From Nemertoderma westbladi (lineage: Eukaryota; Xenacoelomorpha; Nemertodermatida; Nemertodermatidae): 34,117 bases of DNA. Both the position numbers and the translations under genes were made by a program. Positions 1-8,641 of this stretch are shown piece by piece. The notes under the pieces were generated by a model that did not search any database, had not been told where the DNA came from, and was given only the letters and a program-made list of their open reading frames with translations. The stretch is from positions 1-34,117 of the forward strand of contig JAUCBJ010006826.1 in NCBI GenBank assembly GCA_032718475.1, given 5' to 3'. Numbering within the stretch: the stretch's first letter is position 1; every line of letters begins with the position of its first letter.

Positions 1-67
1 TCACCATGGATGGGCTTTACCGCTGTACTCGCATCTGCTGTCTCATTGGCTGCTTGATGCCTCCGAT
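1..67 (+). repeat. Left terminal inverted repeat of the first element
   Basis: This arm pairs with 1853-1919. It contains CTCATTGGCTG, an inverted CCAAT box that matches the promoter-proximal box in the other arm. A downstream pair of ATTGG motifs lies around 112 and 280. Confidence 0.65.
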
Positions 68-437
68 TAAGGGTCTAAGGACTTCAAGCTGGTCATTTGC
101 TTAGTTCTCTAATTGGAGGGATGTGAGTTTGGACCCTAGAAGAGCATTATTCTTTTTCCTAGCTCTTGGTTAACTCTAGCATACACTCTAGCTTCGACTC
201 TCCCAGCTATAGTGATAGTATGCAACTTTGGGAGTTAATGTGAGTAAAGGCCAAGAGATTAGACTTCAGGCTCCCTCTATTGGTTCATTCTTCTTAACTT
301 TATAAAATAACTCAACCCATATTTAAAGTTTTAAAAATTATGACTTAGTCGACTAATTTTCCAAGGTATATTATAAAAACATATAATTTCTTGAATAAAT
401 AGACCTAATAGTAATAAATATTGTGGGGTAAATACAT

Positions 438-556
438 TTATAATACTAATATAATTATTATGGATAAATAGTCCTAATACTAATATAATTGTTATGGATA
501 AATAGTCCTAATACTAATATAATTGTTTTGGATAAATAGCCCTAATACTATTATGA
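438..556. repeat. 34-bp minisatellite, about 3.5 copies
   Basis: The phrase ATAGTCCTAATACTAATATA recurs with a 34-base period between about 438 and 556, with minor changes (GTTATGG versus GTTTTGG). It lies just 3' of the minus-strand gene, inside the first element. It is AT-rich and non-coding. Confidence 0.7.
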
Positions 557-578
557 AAGGAACTCAAACAAACAAATG

Positions 579-1631
579 TCAATAGCGTCGTCCTGCGCGG
601 GCATTTACTGAGCGAGAGTTTTTTATCATAGGTCTTCGAAAATTAGTAAAAGCTGGTTGATTTACTTTACTTTCATCTTCCTCATTCCCCAACTGTTTCT
701 TAATTTTATTCAATTGTTCATTAATTTTCAGTAATTTACTTTTATTTCCCAGAACCTGTCTTAATATCTCTTCTCTATTTTCTTCATTTTCTTCCATTTG
801 TTTAATAAATTTCCGCATTTGATTTTTGTTTCCTAATATTTGTCTCAATATCTCTTCTTTATTTTCATCATTCTCTTCTAAATGTTTAATAAATTTCTGT
901 AATTTAATTTTACTTCCTAGAACTTGGGTCAATGTCGCCTCTTTATTTTCTTCATTTTCCTTCAAATGTTTAATAATTTTCCGCAATTGATTCTTATTTC
1001 CAAGTAATTGCCTCTTTATTTCCTCATTATCGTCATTTTCATCCTCTTCTCCACTTTCCTGATCTTCACTTTCTTCACCCTCTTTCTGACCTTCACTTTC
1101 ATCATCCTCTTCCCCGCCTTCACTTTCTTCATCCTCTTCCTGTTCTTCACTTTCTTCATCATCTTCCTGTTCTTCACTTTCTTCATTCTCTTCCGGACCT
1201 TCGCTATCTTCACCCTCTTCTTGACCTTCACTTTCTTCATCCTCTTCCTGATCTTCACTTTCTTCGTTCTCAACCTCACTCTCTTCAACTTCATCCTGAC
1301 CCTCACTATTTTCATTCTCCATCTCATCATCCTCTTCTTCTCCATCTTTCTCACTCAAATTTTCCTCATTTTCTAGGGGTAACTGTTTTTGTATCCCTTT
1401 CAAAATATTCATAACTTTATGAAATTTACTTTCCATTGTCTGTTTTATATTTAATATATCACGCTCATCTCTCTTTTTCTTTTCATCTTCACTAAAAATA
1501 TCTTCGGATTTTTTAAATTTTTTTGGTAATGGAGCCATTAGTTTTTCCTTTCCATGTGTTTCCATATGACGAGATAAATTGTCTTGTCTCATTTCTTTAT
1601 TACAGACCAAACAAGTTTCATGTCTATGCAT
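579..1631 (-). CDS. Zinc-finger protein with acidic tract and four 28-residue coiled-coil repeats
   Basis: The 350-residue product is not recognised as a named family. Residues 7-26 form one C2H2-type finger (C7, C10, H22, H26) with an 11-residue rather than 12-residue spacer. Residues 30-60 are lysine-rich and could act as a nuclear signal (inference). Residues about 88-204 are almost entirely Glu, Asp, Ser and Gln in an ESE/DQEEDEE pattern. Four copies of a 28-residue unit beginning LGNK or LGSK start at 210, 238, 266 and 294, and are predicted to be helical (heptad-like Leu/Ile spacing). The tail is basic and ends NARAGRRY. The start is the first ATG after a stretch lacking coding character, and TATA-like CTATATA overlaps it. 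It is the only gene between the inverted ends, so it is probably an accessory protein of the element. Alternatives are a DNA-binding or capsid-like structural protein. Confidence 0.7.
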   Translation of the reverse strand: MHRHETCLVCNKEMRQDNLSRHMETHGKEKLMAPLPKKFKKSEDIFSEDEKKKRDERDILNIKQTMESKFHKVMNILKGIQKQLPLENEENLSEKDGEEEDDEMENENSEGQDEVEESEVENEESEDQEEDEESEGQEEGEDSEGPEENEESEEQEDDEESEEQEEDEESEGGEEDDESEGQKEGEESEDQESGEEDENDDNEEIKRQLLGNKNQLRKIIKHLKENEENKEATLTQVLGSKIKLQKFIKHLEENDENKEEILRQILGNKNQMRKFIKQMEENEENREEILRQVLGNKSKLLKINEQLNKIKKQLGNEEDESKVNQPAFTNFRRPMIKNSRSVNARAGRRY

Positions 1632-1771
1632 TATATAGCAATGTCAATTGAAAATATTGAATTTTAGCTAAATGATTTTACAAAATTTTAAATAAATTAA
1701 ACTTTTATGAAAATAAATAAAACTTTTTAATATAAAACTTAGAGAATGACTGGGAATGCGTTGAACGGGGG

Positions 1772-1869
1772 TTATTATAGAGGGAGGCTAGAATGGATTA
1801 TCCAATCAGAGTGCGAGGGTGAGTTAGGCAGCCAATCAGGACTCGAGGGAGGAAAGTTAAACAGCCAAT
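1772..1869 (-). promoter_or_regulatory. CCAAT x3 plus TATA promoter inside the terminal repeat
   Basis: Three CCAAT boxes lie at 1865-1869, 1832-1836 and 1802-1806, spaced 33 and 30 bases. A TATAATAA motif on the minus strand follows at 1779-1772, about 140 bases before the ATG at 1631. Stacked CCAAT boxes at about three helical turns are typical of NF-Y-driven promoters. The first box lies in the inverted repeat itself, so the other end of the element also carries it. Confidence 0.5.
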
Positions 1870-2085
1870 GAGAGAGCAGATGCGAGTACAGGGGTAAAGT
1901 GCCCGCCCATCCATGGTGAGATAACGTCACACTAACTCTCAAGGATAGTTATACTCACCATTCAAATATCCCTCGCAAACCAGATTCCCCCCAGCATCTA
2001 ACGTATTCCACTTCAATGCAAAATATATAGAGCTTTAGTTGGATTTGAACCTGTGCTTGTAAACTTTTTTGTGCTCGTATATTGA

Positions 2086-2767
2086 AGTGAGGCATAGACT
2101 ATGCCTCACTGAGGCATAGTCTATGCCTCAGTGCCTTAGTGAGGCATAGTCTATGCCTCAATGAGTCATAGTCTATGCCTCAGTGCCTCAGTGAGGCATA
2201 GTCTATGCCTCAGTGAGTCATAGTCTATGCCTCAGTGCCTCAGTGAGGCATAGTCTATGCCTCAGTGAGGTCTAGTCTATGCCTCAGTGAGGCAGAGTCT
2301 ATCCCTCACTGCCTCAGTGAGGCACTGAGTGAGGCATAGACTATGCCTCAGTGAGTCATAGTCTATGCCTCAATGCCTCAGTGAGGCCTAGTCTATGCCT
2401 CAGTGAGGCATAGTCTATGCCTCAGTGAGGCATAGTCTATGCCTCAGTGAGTCATAGTCTATGCCTCAGTGCCTCAGTGAGGCAGTGAGGCATAGTCTAT
2501 GCCTCAGTGAGGCATAGTCTATGCCTCAGTGAGTCATAGTCTATGCCTCAGTGAGTCATAGTCTATGCCTCAGTGCCTCAGTGAGACCTAGTCTATGCCT
2601 CAGTGAGGCCTAGTCTATGCCTCAGTGAGGCATAGTCTATGCCTCAGTGAGGCATAGTCTATGCCTCAGTGCCTCAGTGAGGCATAGTCTATGCCTCAGT
2701 GCCTCAATGAGGCATAGTCTATGCCTCAGTGAGTCATAGTCTATGCCTCGGTGAGGCATAGTCTGTG
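2086..2767. repeat. Palindromic minisatellite, GAGGCATAG(T/A)CTATGCCTC units
   Basis: About 680 bases consist of a 22-base unit (GAGGCATAGTCTATGCCTC plus AGT), alternating with an 8-base spacer GCCTCAGT in some units. Each core is self-complementary except for its central base, so each unit could form a hairpin. Seven units have G changed to T, giving TGAGTCA, a perfect AP-1 site. Nothing coding is present. Unlike a CRISPR array there are no unique spacers. Confidence 0.9.
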
Positions 2768-2820
2768 TCAAGTCTTAAATGAGAGTCTTACAAATTCGAA
2801 CGTCAACGAACAAATTCGAA

Positions 2821-3003
2821 GGTTACTGTTCCACCTTGGTGTAGTGGTTGCGTAGAATTCACATCTCTCGTATGTCATGGGTTCGACCCCTGCATGAACC
2901 AGGGCAGTTTTCGTTCGATCAGCAATAGGTCTAACGTTGCAAAATGCAGTATTATTGCCTAGTAACCAATTCATGGCTACGGTATGGTTTTCACTTTGAG
3001 ACA
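2821..3003 (+). mobile_element. tRNA-derived SINE
   Basis: An A box (TGGTGTAGTGG, 2837-2847) and a perfect B box (GGTTCGACCCC, 2880-2890) are 43 bases apart, the spacing of a tRNA gene's internal RNA polymerase III promoter. The acceptor arms do not pair (2830-2836 against about 2894-2900) and the T-stem is degenerate, so this is not a working tRNA. The following 110 bases would be the SINE body, which I do not recognise. It runs directly into the repeat with the GCCCTCTAGCGG motif. Confidence 0.7.
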
Positions 3004-3007
3004 TTAA

Positions 3008-3422
3008 GCCCTCTAGCGGCAGACTGGGGAACTTCAGACTACTCTGTGACCCTGCAAAAGATATAGCCTATGCCGTAATAGATGCCGATTGGGGGGTCAA
3101 ATTAAGTAATAATATATCTAAATAAGCCTCAAACATCTTGCCTCATGGCTCTCCCCTTAGAACTCTTGAGCAATATAACTTCATGGTTTTGCGGATTGTA
3201 AATAACAAAGCTAGAGAAGATGTTAATTTTTAAACAATACGCCCTCTAGCGGCAGACTATGGAACTGCAGGCGGTTGGATATAGGTAAGAGTAATTAGTA
3301 ATCAGAGCTGTCACGGGGTGGGGGCAGGGGCGCTTGGATACAACTATCATTAATATGCTGTTGCTTGGTTAAAGCTAATTGGGGGGTCAAAGGTCAAAGG
3401 TCAACGATAAAGCTGTCTGGAT
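3008..3422. repeat. Diverged repeat with two GCCCTCTAGCGGCAGACT copies
   Basis: GCCCTCTAGCGGCAGACT occurs at 3008 and 3241, followed in each case by TGGGGAACT or TATGGAACT. TTGGGGGGTCAAA also occurs twice (about 3089 and 3379), and ATA(G/T)AAGAGTAATTAGT(A/T)A recurs at about 3285 and 3426. These suggest an ancient tandem or nested duplication. The reverse complement CCGCTAGAGGGC is the same core found seven times at 27618-28518. No gene is seen. Confidence 0.6.
3384..3403 (+). promoter_or_regulatory. Three nuclear-receptor half-sites in DR1 spacing
   Basis: GGGTCA, AGGTCA and AGGTCA follow each other with exactly one A between them. DR1 direct repeats are the recognition element of RXR heterodimers, HNF4 and COUP-TF type receptors. 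The sequence match is direct. Function is inference, since no nearby promoter is visible. Confidence 0.4.
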
Positions 3423-3587
3423 ATAGATAAGAGTAATTAGTTACCAGTAAGGGAGCTGTATACCCATAAAGTACAAATGAATAATTAATTTAGAATTAAA
3501 TACGAATAAAATAAAATGCAAATAATTAATTAAAATTAAATATAAATAAATAGGTATTAATGAATAAAAGAGCTGCGGTGTCACTTA

Positions 3588-3905
3588 TGACACCCTCTTC
3601 CCCCTTCTCTGCGACAGTTGGACAACACTGATGACCCATTGTGTGTCAGGGCGCTAATCAGTCTGATTAATTAGGATAATCAATTAAACCCTAATTAGGA
3701 GTCATATGACACCTGTTAGGGTTTAATTGTACTAATTAATTGATGACACCTGTCAATTAGGGTCTAATTAGCCTAATTGGGAGGTGTCACCCAGACAGTC
3801 TGGCGCCAATGACACCCAATGACACCCATAGGGTGATAATTGGGTGTCATATGACACCCAATGGGTGTCAGTTAGGTCCAACTGTCACAGAGAGGAGGAA
3901 GACCC
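3588..3905. mobile_element. Foldback/MITE-like element truncating the BEL gag
   Basis: The stretch CTTCTCTGCGACAGTTGGAC at its left end is matched inverted at 3874-3896 (GTCCAACTGTCACAGAGAGG), giving inverted ends of about 30 bases. The interior is built from about ten copies of TGACACC and its complement GGTGTCA, plus CTAATTAG-type palindromes, so it can fold on itself repeatedly. Recognisable gag coding starts right at its right end, and the DNA to its left (3423-3587) is AT-rich and non-coding. Confidence 0.6.
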
Positions 3906-4180
3906 TACTACTTACACTAAACATCAGGTATGGTAATAGGAATAACATAGCTGGGTATTTGTATGCAAAGTTGGTAGTGCCCCGAAAGTTTATTAGCAGC
4001 GGAATTATAGAGTTTTCCGATGAGATTCAGGAGATCTGCAGACAATTAGATTGGCTAGGTAAGTCTCATGAGTATCAGAATACTATGGTTATTAGAGCAG
4101 TGGCTTCTACTTTACCGAAGGGTGGAGTAGGTACACGCTGGGATAAGAAAGTGTTATATATGATGGAACAACAACGATGA
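3904..4180 (+). pseudogene. BEL gag, DUF1759-like C-terminal piece
   Basis: The translated stretch from 3904 (LLLTLNIRYGN... to ...DKKVLYMMEQQR) has the pattern of the C-terminal half of the BEL gag DUF1759 region: an L-x-x-RYG motif, then a helical block with KLV, EICRQLDWLG and ASTLPKGG. It ends at a TGA and continues in the same frame at 4190. Residues read upstream of 3904 come from the foldback element, not from gag. It was probably part of one long ORF before truncation and the stop. Confidence 0.7.
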
Positions 4181-4189
4181 GACCCTACC

Positions 4190-7100
4190 ATGGCTGATCT
4201 CATGTCATTCTTAGATGGAGAAGTGAAATTACAGCTCCTGAAACTGTCCAGAGAGAAGACACCGGAAAACAAGGTAAGTGAAAAACCCGTCTCTAGGAGA
4301 AAGGTAACACCAGTGTGTTATACAGACGACGGCGAAAGCCAGACTTCTCAAGGAGAAGATAGCGGGAAAGACACTGATAGATCTTATTACGTAAATAAAA
4401 TGCCTAAAGATCAGGTAAGTAAATTCAAGTCTCGAACAAATGACAGGAGAGAACAGGTAAGAAAAACTCCTCCTACGTCTCCCAAGAGAATTCAGGTGAG
4501 AAATCCCGAAGAAAAAGCAAGTGTACACAATGTTACGCAAAATAAGGTGAGTAACATCAAACCGAAATGTGCGCTATGTGATGGGACCCATCGTTTGAAT
4601 ATGTGTGATGAATTCCTGAAGAAATCATTAACGGAGAGACGAGAAGTCATGTGGGATAAGCGGTTATGTTATAATTGCCTCAGACAAGGACACCAACGGC
4701 GAACCTGTTACTCTGACATAAGGTGTGCAAAGTGTGGTGCGAAACATCATATCTTGTTGCACGCTGAATTCGATCGAAATAGTCCTAATCAGGTAAGTGA
4801 TTCCGAACTACATGTCCAATTCAGTGATGTGAACGACACTGATCAATCTGAGATGGAAGGATTCTATACGGACGAGTTCTCCGACGAAAACGAATCCTGT
4901 TACATGATAAATACCGCAGTGTATCGAGCACTCACATATGAAAAAGATACAGATAGCGATTTCACTCTAGCTACTTCTGATCGACAACCATCGTGGAAAG
5001 CACCAACTTCCGATGTAGGAATCCGAGAATTTCCTGTAGTCCAGTTACGGGTCCATGGACCTCAGAAGAGCTATATAGTGAACGCCCTCCTGGACTCCGG
5101 CAGCACAGGTACATTCATTGATAAAGAACTAGCCGAAGACATATTTGCTGGACAACCCAAGTTCCGAACTAAGCTAAACATGTCCGGCATTATGCAAGTG
5201 TGGAAATCTACAGTAACAGCTGATTATTATGTAGGCGCGCTGTCCACCCCACAGGACGAACTAGGAGAACATAGCATAAGGTCAGTGAAAATGGTGGCTA
5301 TAAAGAACTTCGCTACTACTCAAGCAGACCTTTATAATTGGGACGAGGATGAGAGCATCCAACATCTTAACATACCTCGATTCCAGACTGATTATCCTGG
5401 AGTGCAAATACTCATCGGCCAAAACGCGCATGAGGCGCTGGAGACATTAGAGAAACGGCCTGCTCAACCGCAGCCACTACAGACCTATGCGGTAAGAACT
5501 AGAGTAGGTTGGTACTTTACTGGCCCTTCCCGTAGAACACTCAGAGAAAGACTACCGCAAGAGCGCATCTGCCAGGTGAGTGAATGGGAAGATGATGCTA
5601 GTGAGGGAGACGATTTAACTGAGGGAACCCCATACTCCTCAGATAACGACGACGTTCACCAGCTTTTTGATGAGGAGAATACCATCGATCTCCTTAAGGA
5701 AAACGAGGCTTGGCAAAACCAAGTGAACTTATGTCAACTTCTCTATCCATCTGAACGAGAAGCTTATAACGACGAGTTAAATGACGTCATTGAGCGTTGC
5801 AATGCCAAGACTCGAGATGAACATGCCGTACGATTCTTTACGCAAGAGGCGGTAGAGCCCAATTCCTACGATAAAGCCTTATCGGTGGAAGAGGAAAGGG
5901 CCAAGCAGATCCAAGAGACAACTACACGTTTCCTCAAAGATCAAGGTAGGTATGAAGTCGGTCTACCTTTCCGCAAGAGAGAACCGAAGTTCATCAATAA
6001 CAGACCCTTGGCGGAAAAAAGAATCGCGCAACTCCATCGACGCCTTACGGCTAATTCTTCAGCTAAAGAAATGTATCAAACACAGCTGGAGAAATTTATT
6101 AGTAAGGGATACGCGGAGAGAGTACCGGAAGAAACACCTGTGACTGAAAGAACGTATTACTTAACTCACCATTACGTTCCTAAACCCGGTAAACCACATG
6201 AAGTGAGAGTAGTGTTTGATGGCTCCGCTCTTTACATGGGTCAATCCCTTAACTCTGAATTGTTACCCGGACCCAACTTACTTCAATCTTTGTTGGGAAT
6301 TCTTTTAAGATTGAGACAATATTCGATTGCTTTCGCCTCCGATATAGAAGGCATGTTCTTACAAGTCAAGGTGTTAGATAGGGATCGAGATAGTCTACGA
6401 TTTCTGTGGTGGCCCGAAGGAGACCTCAACCAGAAACCGGTGGAGTACTGGATGACCATCCAGGCCTTTGGGATAATCTCAAGCCCTTCCAACGCCTGTT
6501 CGGTAGTGCGTACCACTGCAGAGGACAACCGAGAGGCATTCTCTAAGGAAGTGATCGACAACATCAAGAGAGACATATATATGGACGATAATCTGAAGTC
6601 CCTTCCATCAGTTGAGGAAGCCATTGAGGTCGTTAAAGGAACGGTAGAGTGCTTACAAAGAGGTGGGTTTCGATTAACGAAATTCACCAGCAACTCCCGT
6701 GAGTTTCTGGAGTCGATCCCTGCGGAAGATCGAGGGGCGAAAGATCTAGATTTGATCAAAGATGATCTGCCAGAAACCAAGACACTTGGCTTGAAATGGG
6801 ACACAGAGCGAGATATCCTGTTTTTCCAGCTAAAACAGCGAGATAATCCAATTAGAACCAAACGGATTTGCTTAAGTATACTGAGCACTTATTTCGATCC
6901 ATTGGGATTTATTAGCCCAGTTATATTGATTGCTCGTAGTTTGGTACAACAAATGTGGCTTGAAAACCACTCATGGGACGATCCACTTAAGGGAGAATTA
7001 TTAAAGAAGTGGATGAAATGGGAAGATTCTCTGCCGGCTATCGAGGATTTTATAATTTCCCGTTCATATTTTGGTCATGTTCTCCCTACGTATTCCTATC

Positions 7101-8611
7101 AACTCCATGTGTTTGGAGACGCCAGCGATATGGAAATAGGTATAGTAGCCTATCTAAGAGTGGAAACTCCGGATGGAATCAAAGTCGCCTTGGTTACTTC
7201 TAAGGCATTAATCAACAACAAGTTGAAAGTTCCTCGAGCGGAGTTAAAAGCGGCTCTATACGCTACAGCCATCGGCTGGAATGTAACAGAACAGATTGAC
7301 TATCCATTAGAGAAAACTGTCTATTGGACCGACGCTTTACTCGTGTTAGAGTATATAACCAATGAAGTCTGTCAGTTCAGCGTCTTCGTTACCAACAGAG
7401 TAGCCATCATACTTAGTCGCACGACGATGGACCAATGGAGACATTGCCCCGGAACGATTAATCCAGCAGACATCGCTTCCCGAGGAGCGACTCCAAAGGA
7501 ATTGGTAAATACTCCCGAATGGTTAGGTGGACCCGACTTTCTCTACAGAGAAGAAGAAGAATGGCCTCCCCATCTCACAACAGCAGAGATCAGACAGGCC
7601 AAGGGAGCGGAGAAAGTTAAACCCAAAACTCGAGCGAGTAAATCGAAGTTGTTTAAACCTGCGGTTGATCTATCTGTATTATTTACTTCCGGAGAGGATG
7701 CTTTGGATCAGAAACCCACCGCCTCGACTAAAGAAGTCTTGGAAATCCGTGACAAGGATTGGAAATCTGGAATACCAGATATCGCGCAAGGACTCTCACC
7801 CCTCTTGCAGAGAGCGATACGTCACTACAGTTCCTGGAATCGGCTCTGTAAAGCCGTCACCTATTTAAAACGATGTTTTCATCATCGTTACTCCGGGACA
7901 AAGACCAATAGTGATGATGCTCCATCAACATCTGCACGAGTCCATGTTGTTAAAGATCTTCCTAAATACAAGATATCCGACAGGTTTCTAAAGGAGAAGA
8001 TCAGTTACCAGGAGCATGATGAAACCAACAAACAGATGCTGAGACTCCTACAATGCTATGAGGATTCCGATAAGTATTTCCTGTTGTTAAGAAATCCGCA
8101 GATGCGCTTAAGGGATCGCTTCTCTAGTACCATGATAGATGGGTTAATACGTGTTGGAGGCAGGCTTACCAACGCCCCATTATCCTTTGACACTAAGTTT
8201 CCCATACTCATTAGAAATCTTGACATACAAATCAAGATGATTGTAGATGTTCATAGCAAACTGTATCATGCTGGCAGAGAACGAGTTCTGAGCGAAATTC
8301 GAACTCGCTTCTATTTTTATAAACCCCGTAGGGCTCTGAACCAAGTCCTTAGGAACTGTATACCCTGTAGGAAAGCATTCAGTAGGCCTTTGACACAGCG
8401 AGAGGCAGAATTACCTAGGGAAAGAGTAAGCTTCTACGAACCACCCTTTACTAATACCGGTGTGGATTTATTTGGCCCTATTGAAGTATATCGTGCCCGG
8501 ACTATAGTCAAGAGATGGTGTGTCATCTTCGTTTGTATGACTTGTAGAGCTATCCATCTCGATATGGTAAATGATCTATCCACCAACAGCTTCGTGTTGA
8601 GTCTACGATGA
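4190..8611 (+). CDS. BEL/Pao gag-pol polyprotein (zinc knuckles, protease, RT, RNase H, integrase N-part)
   Basis: The 1473 residues hold three cysteine/histidine knuckles near 127, 160 and 179, so RNA binding by gag. An aspartic protease has its D-S-G triad at 302-304 (DUF1758/A17-like). The reverse transcriptase has YMDD at 797-800. RNase H begins with GDAS at 976, with later TD and ADIASRG motifs. The integrase zinc module has C-IP-C near 1389 and the first catalytic Asp is D1426 (DLFGP). The frame stops at TGA 8609-8611 within the integrase, with the second Asp and the Glu beyond it. The start at 4190 is only the first ATG after an in-frame TGA, so the true protein began further 5'. The gag linker carries repeated QVS/KVS tripeptides encoded by splice-donor-like DNA (see findings). 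Confidence 0.9.
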   Translation: MADLMSFLDGEVKLQLLKLSREKTPENKVSEKPVSRRKVTPVCYTDDGESQTSQGEDSGKDTDRSYYVNKMPKDQVSKFKSRTNDRREQVRKTPPTSPKRIQVRNPEEKASVHNVTQNKVSNIKPKCALCDGTHRLNMCDEFLKKSLTERREVMWDKRLCYNCLRQGHQRRTCYSDIRCAKCGAKHHILLHAEFDRNSPNQVSDSELHVQFSDVNDTDQSEMEGFYTDEFSDENESCYMINTAVYRALTYEKDTDSDFTLATSDRQPSWKAPTSDVGIREFPVVQLRVHGPQKSYIVNALLDSGSTGTFIDKELAEDIFAGQPKFRTKLNMSGIMQVWKSTVTADYYVGALSTPQDELGEHSIRSVKMVAIKNFATTQADLYNWDEDESIQHLNIPRFQTDYPGVQILIGQNAHEALETLEKRPAQPQPLQTYAVRTRVGWYFTGPSRRTLRERLPQERICQVSEWEDDASEGDDLTEGTPYSSDNDDVHQLFDEENTIDLLKENEAWQNQVNLCQLLYPSEREAYNDELNDVIERCNAKTRDEHAVRFFTQEAVEPNSYDKALSVEEERAKQIQETTTRFLKDQGRYEVGLPFRKREPKFINNRPLAEKRIAQLHRRLTANSSAKEMYQTQLEKFISKGYAERVPEETPVTERTYYLTHHYVPKPGKPHEVRVVFDGSALYMGQSLNSELLPGPNLLQSLLGILLRLRQYSIAFASDIEGMFLQVKVLDRDRDSLRFLWWPEGDLNQKPVEYWMTIQAFGIISSPSNACSVVRTTAEDNREAFSKEVIDNIKRDIYMDDNLKSLPSVEEAIEVVKGTVECLQRGGFRLTKFTSNSREFLESIPAEDRGAKDLDLIKDDLPETKTLGLKWDTERDILFFQLKQRDNPIRTKRICLSILSTYFDPLGFISPVILIARSLVQQMWLENHSWDDPLKGELLKKWMKWEDSLPAIEDFIISRSYFGHVLPTYSYQLHVFGDASDMEIGIVAYLRVETPDGIKVALVTSKALINNKLKVPRAELKAALYATAIGWNVTEQIDYPLEKTVYWTDALLVLEYITNEVCQFSVFVTNRVAIILSRTTMDQWRHCPGTINPADIASRGATPKELVNTPEWLGGPDFLYREEEEWPPHLTTAEIRQAKGAEKVKPKTRASKSKLFKPAVDLSVLFTSGEDALDQKPTASTKEVLEIRDKDWKSGIPDIAQGLSPLLQRAIRHYSSWNRLCKAVTYLKRCFHHRYSGTKTNSDDAPSTSARVHVVKDLPKYKISDRFLKEKISYQEHDETNKQMLRLLQCYEDSDKYFLLLRNPQMRLRDRFSSTMIDGLIRVGGRLTNAPLSFDTKFPILIRNLDIQIKMIVDVHSKLYHAGRERVLSEIRTRFYFYKPRRALNQVLRNCIPCRKAFSRPLTQREAELPRERVSFYEPPFTNTGVDLFGPIEVYRARTIVKRWCVIFVCMTCRAIHLDMVNDLSTNSFVLSLR

Positions 8612-8641
8612 CAGATCGCTCGTTTCGGAACCAGTAACACG

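Larger units (their letters stand above)
1..1919 (-). mobile_element. DNA transposon with ~65-bp inverted ends, superfamily unassigned
   Basis: The first bases of the window (TCACCATGGATGGGC...) reappear inverted at 1853-1919. Shared blocks include TGTACTCGCATCTGCT and CTCATTGGCTG, with one 5-base indel, so the inverted repeat is roughly 65 bp and about 85% alike by eye. It encloses one minus-strand gene (579-1631), a 34-bp minisatellite and no recognisable transposase, so it is probably non-autonomous or belongs to a family whose enzyme lies elsewhere. The left end coincides with the window edge, so no target-site duplication can be checked and the true terminus could lie further left. The superfamily is not recognised. 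Confidence 0.65.

Noticed and set aside
1008-1376. Plus-strand open frame rich in Phe/Leu/Ile, looking like a membrane protein
   Set aside because: It is the complement of the acidic Glu-rich repeat of the 579-1631 gene. The Phe/Leu pattern follows from TTC/CTC complementing GAA/GAG.
2830-2905. Functional tRNA gene
   Set aside because: The A and B boxes fit, but the acceptor stem does not pair and the T-stem is degenerate, so it is a SINE head.
8609-8611. Selenocysteine or programmed readthrough at TGA
   Set aside because: No supporting structure is seen. CpG deamination of an Arg CGA is simpler and the element is already 5'-truncated.
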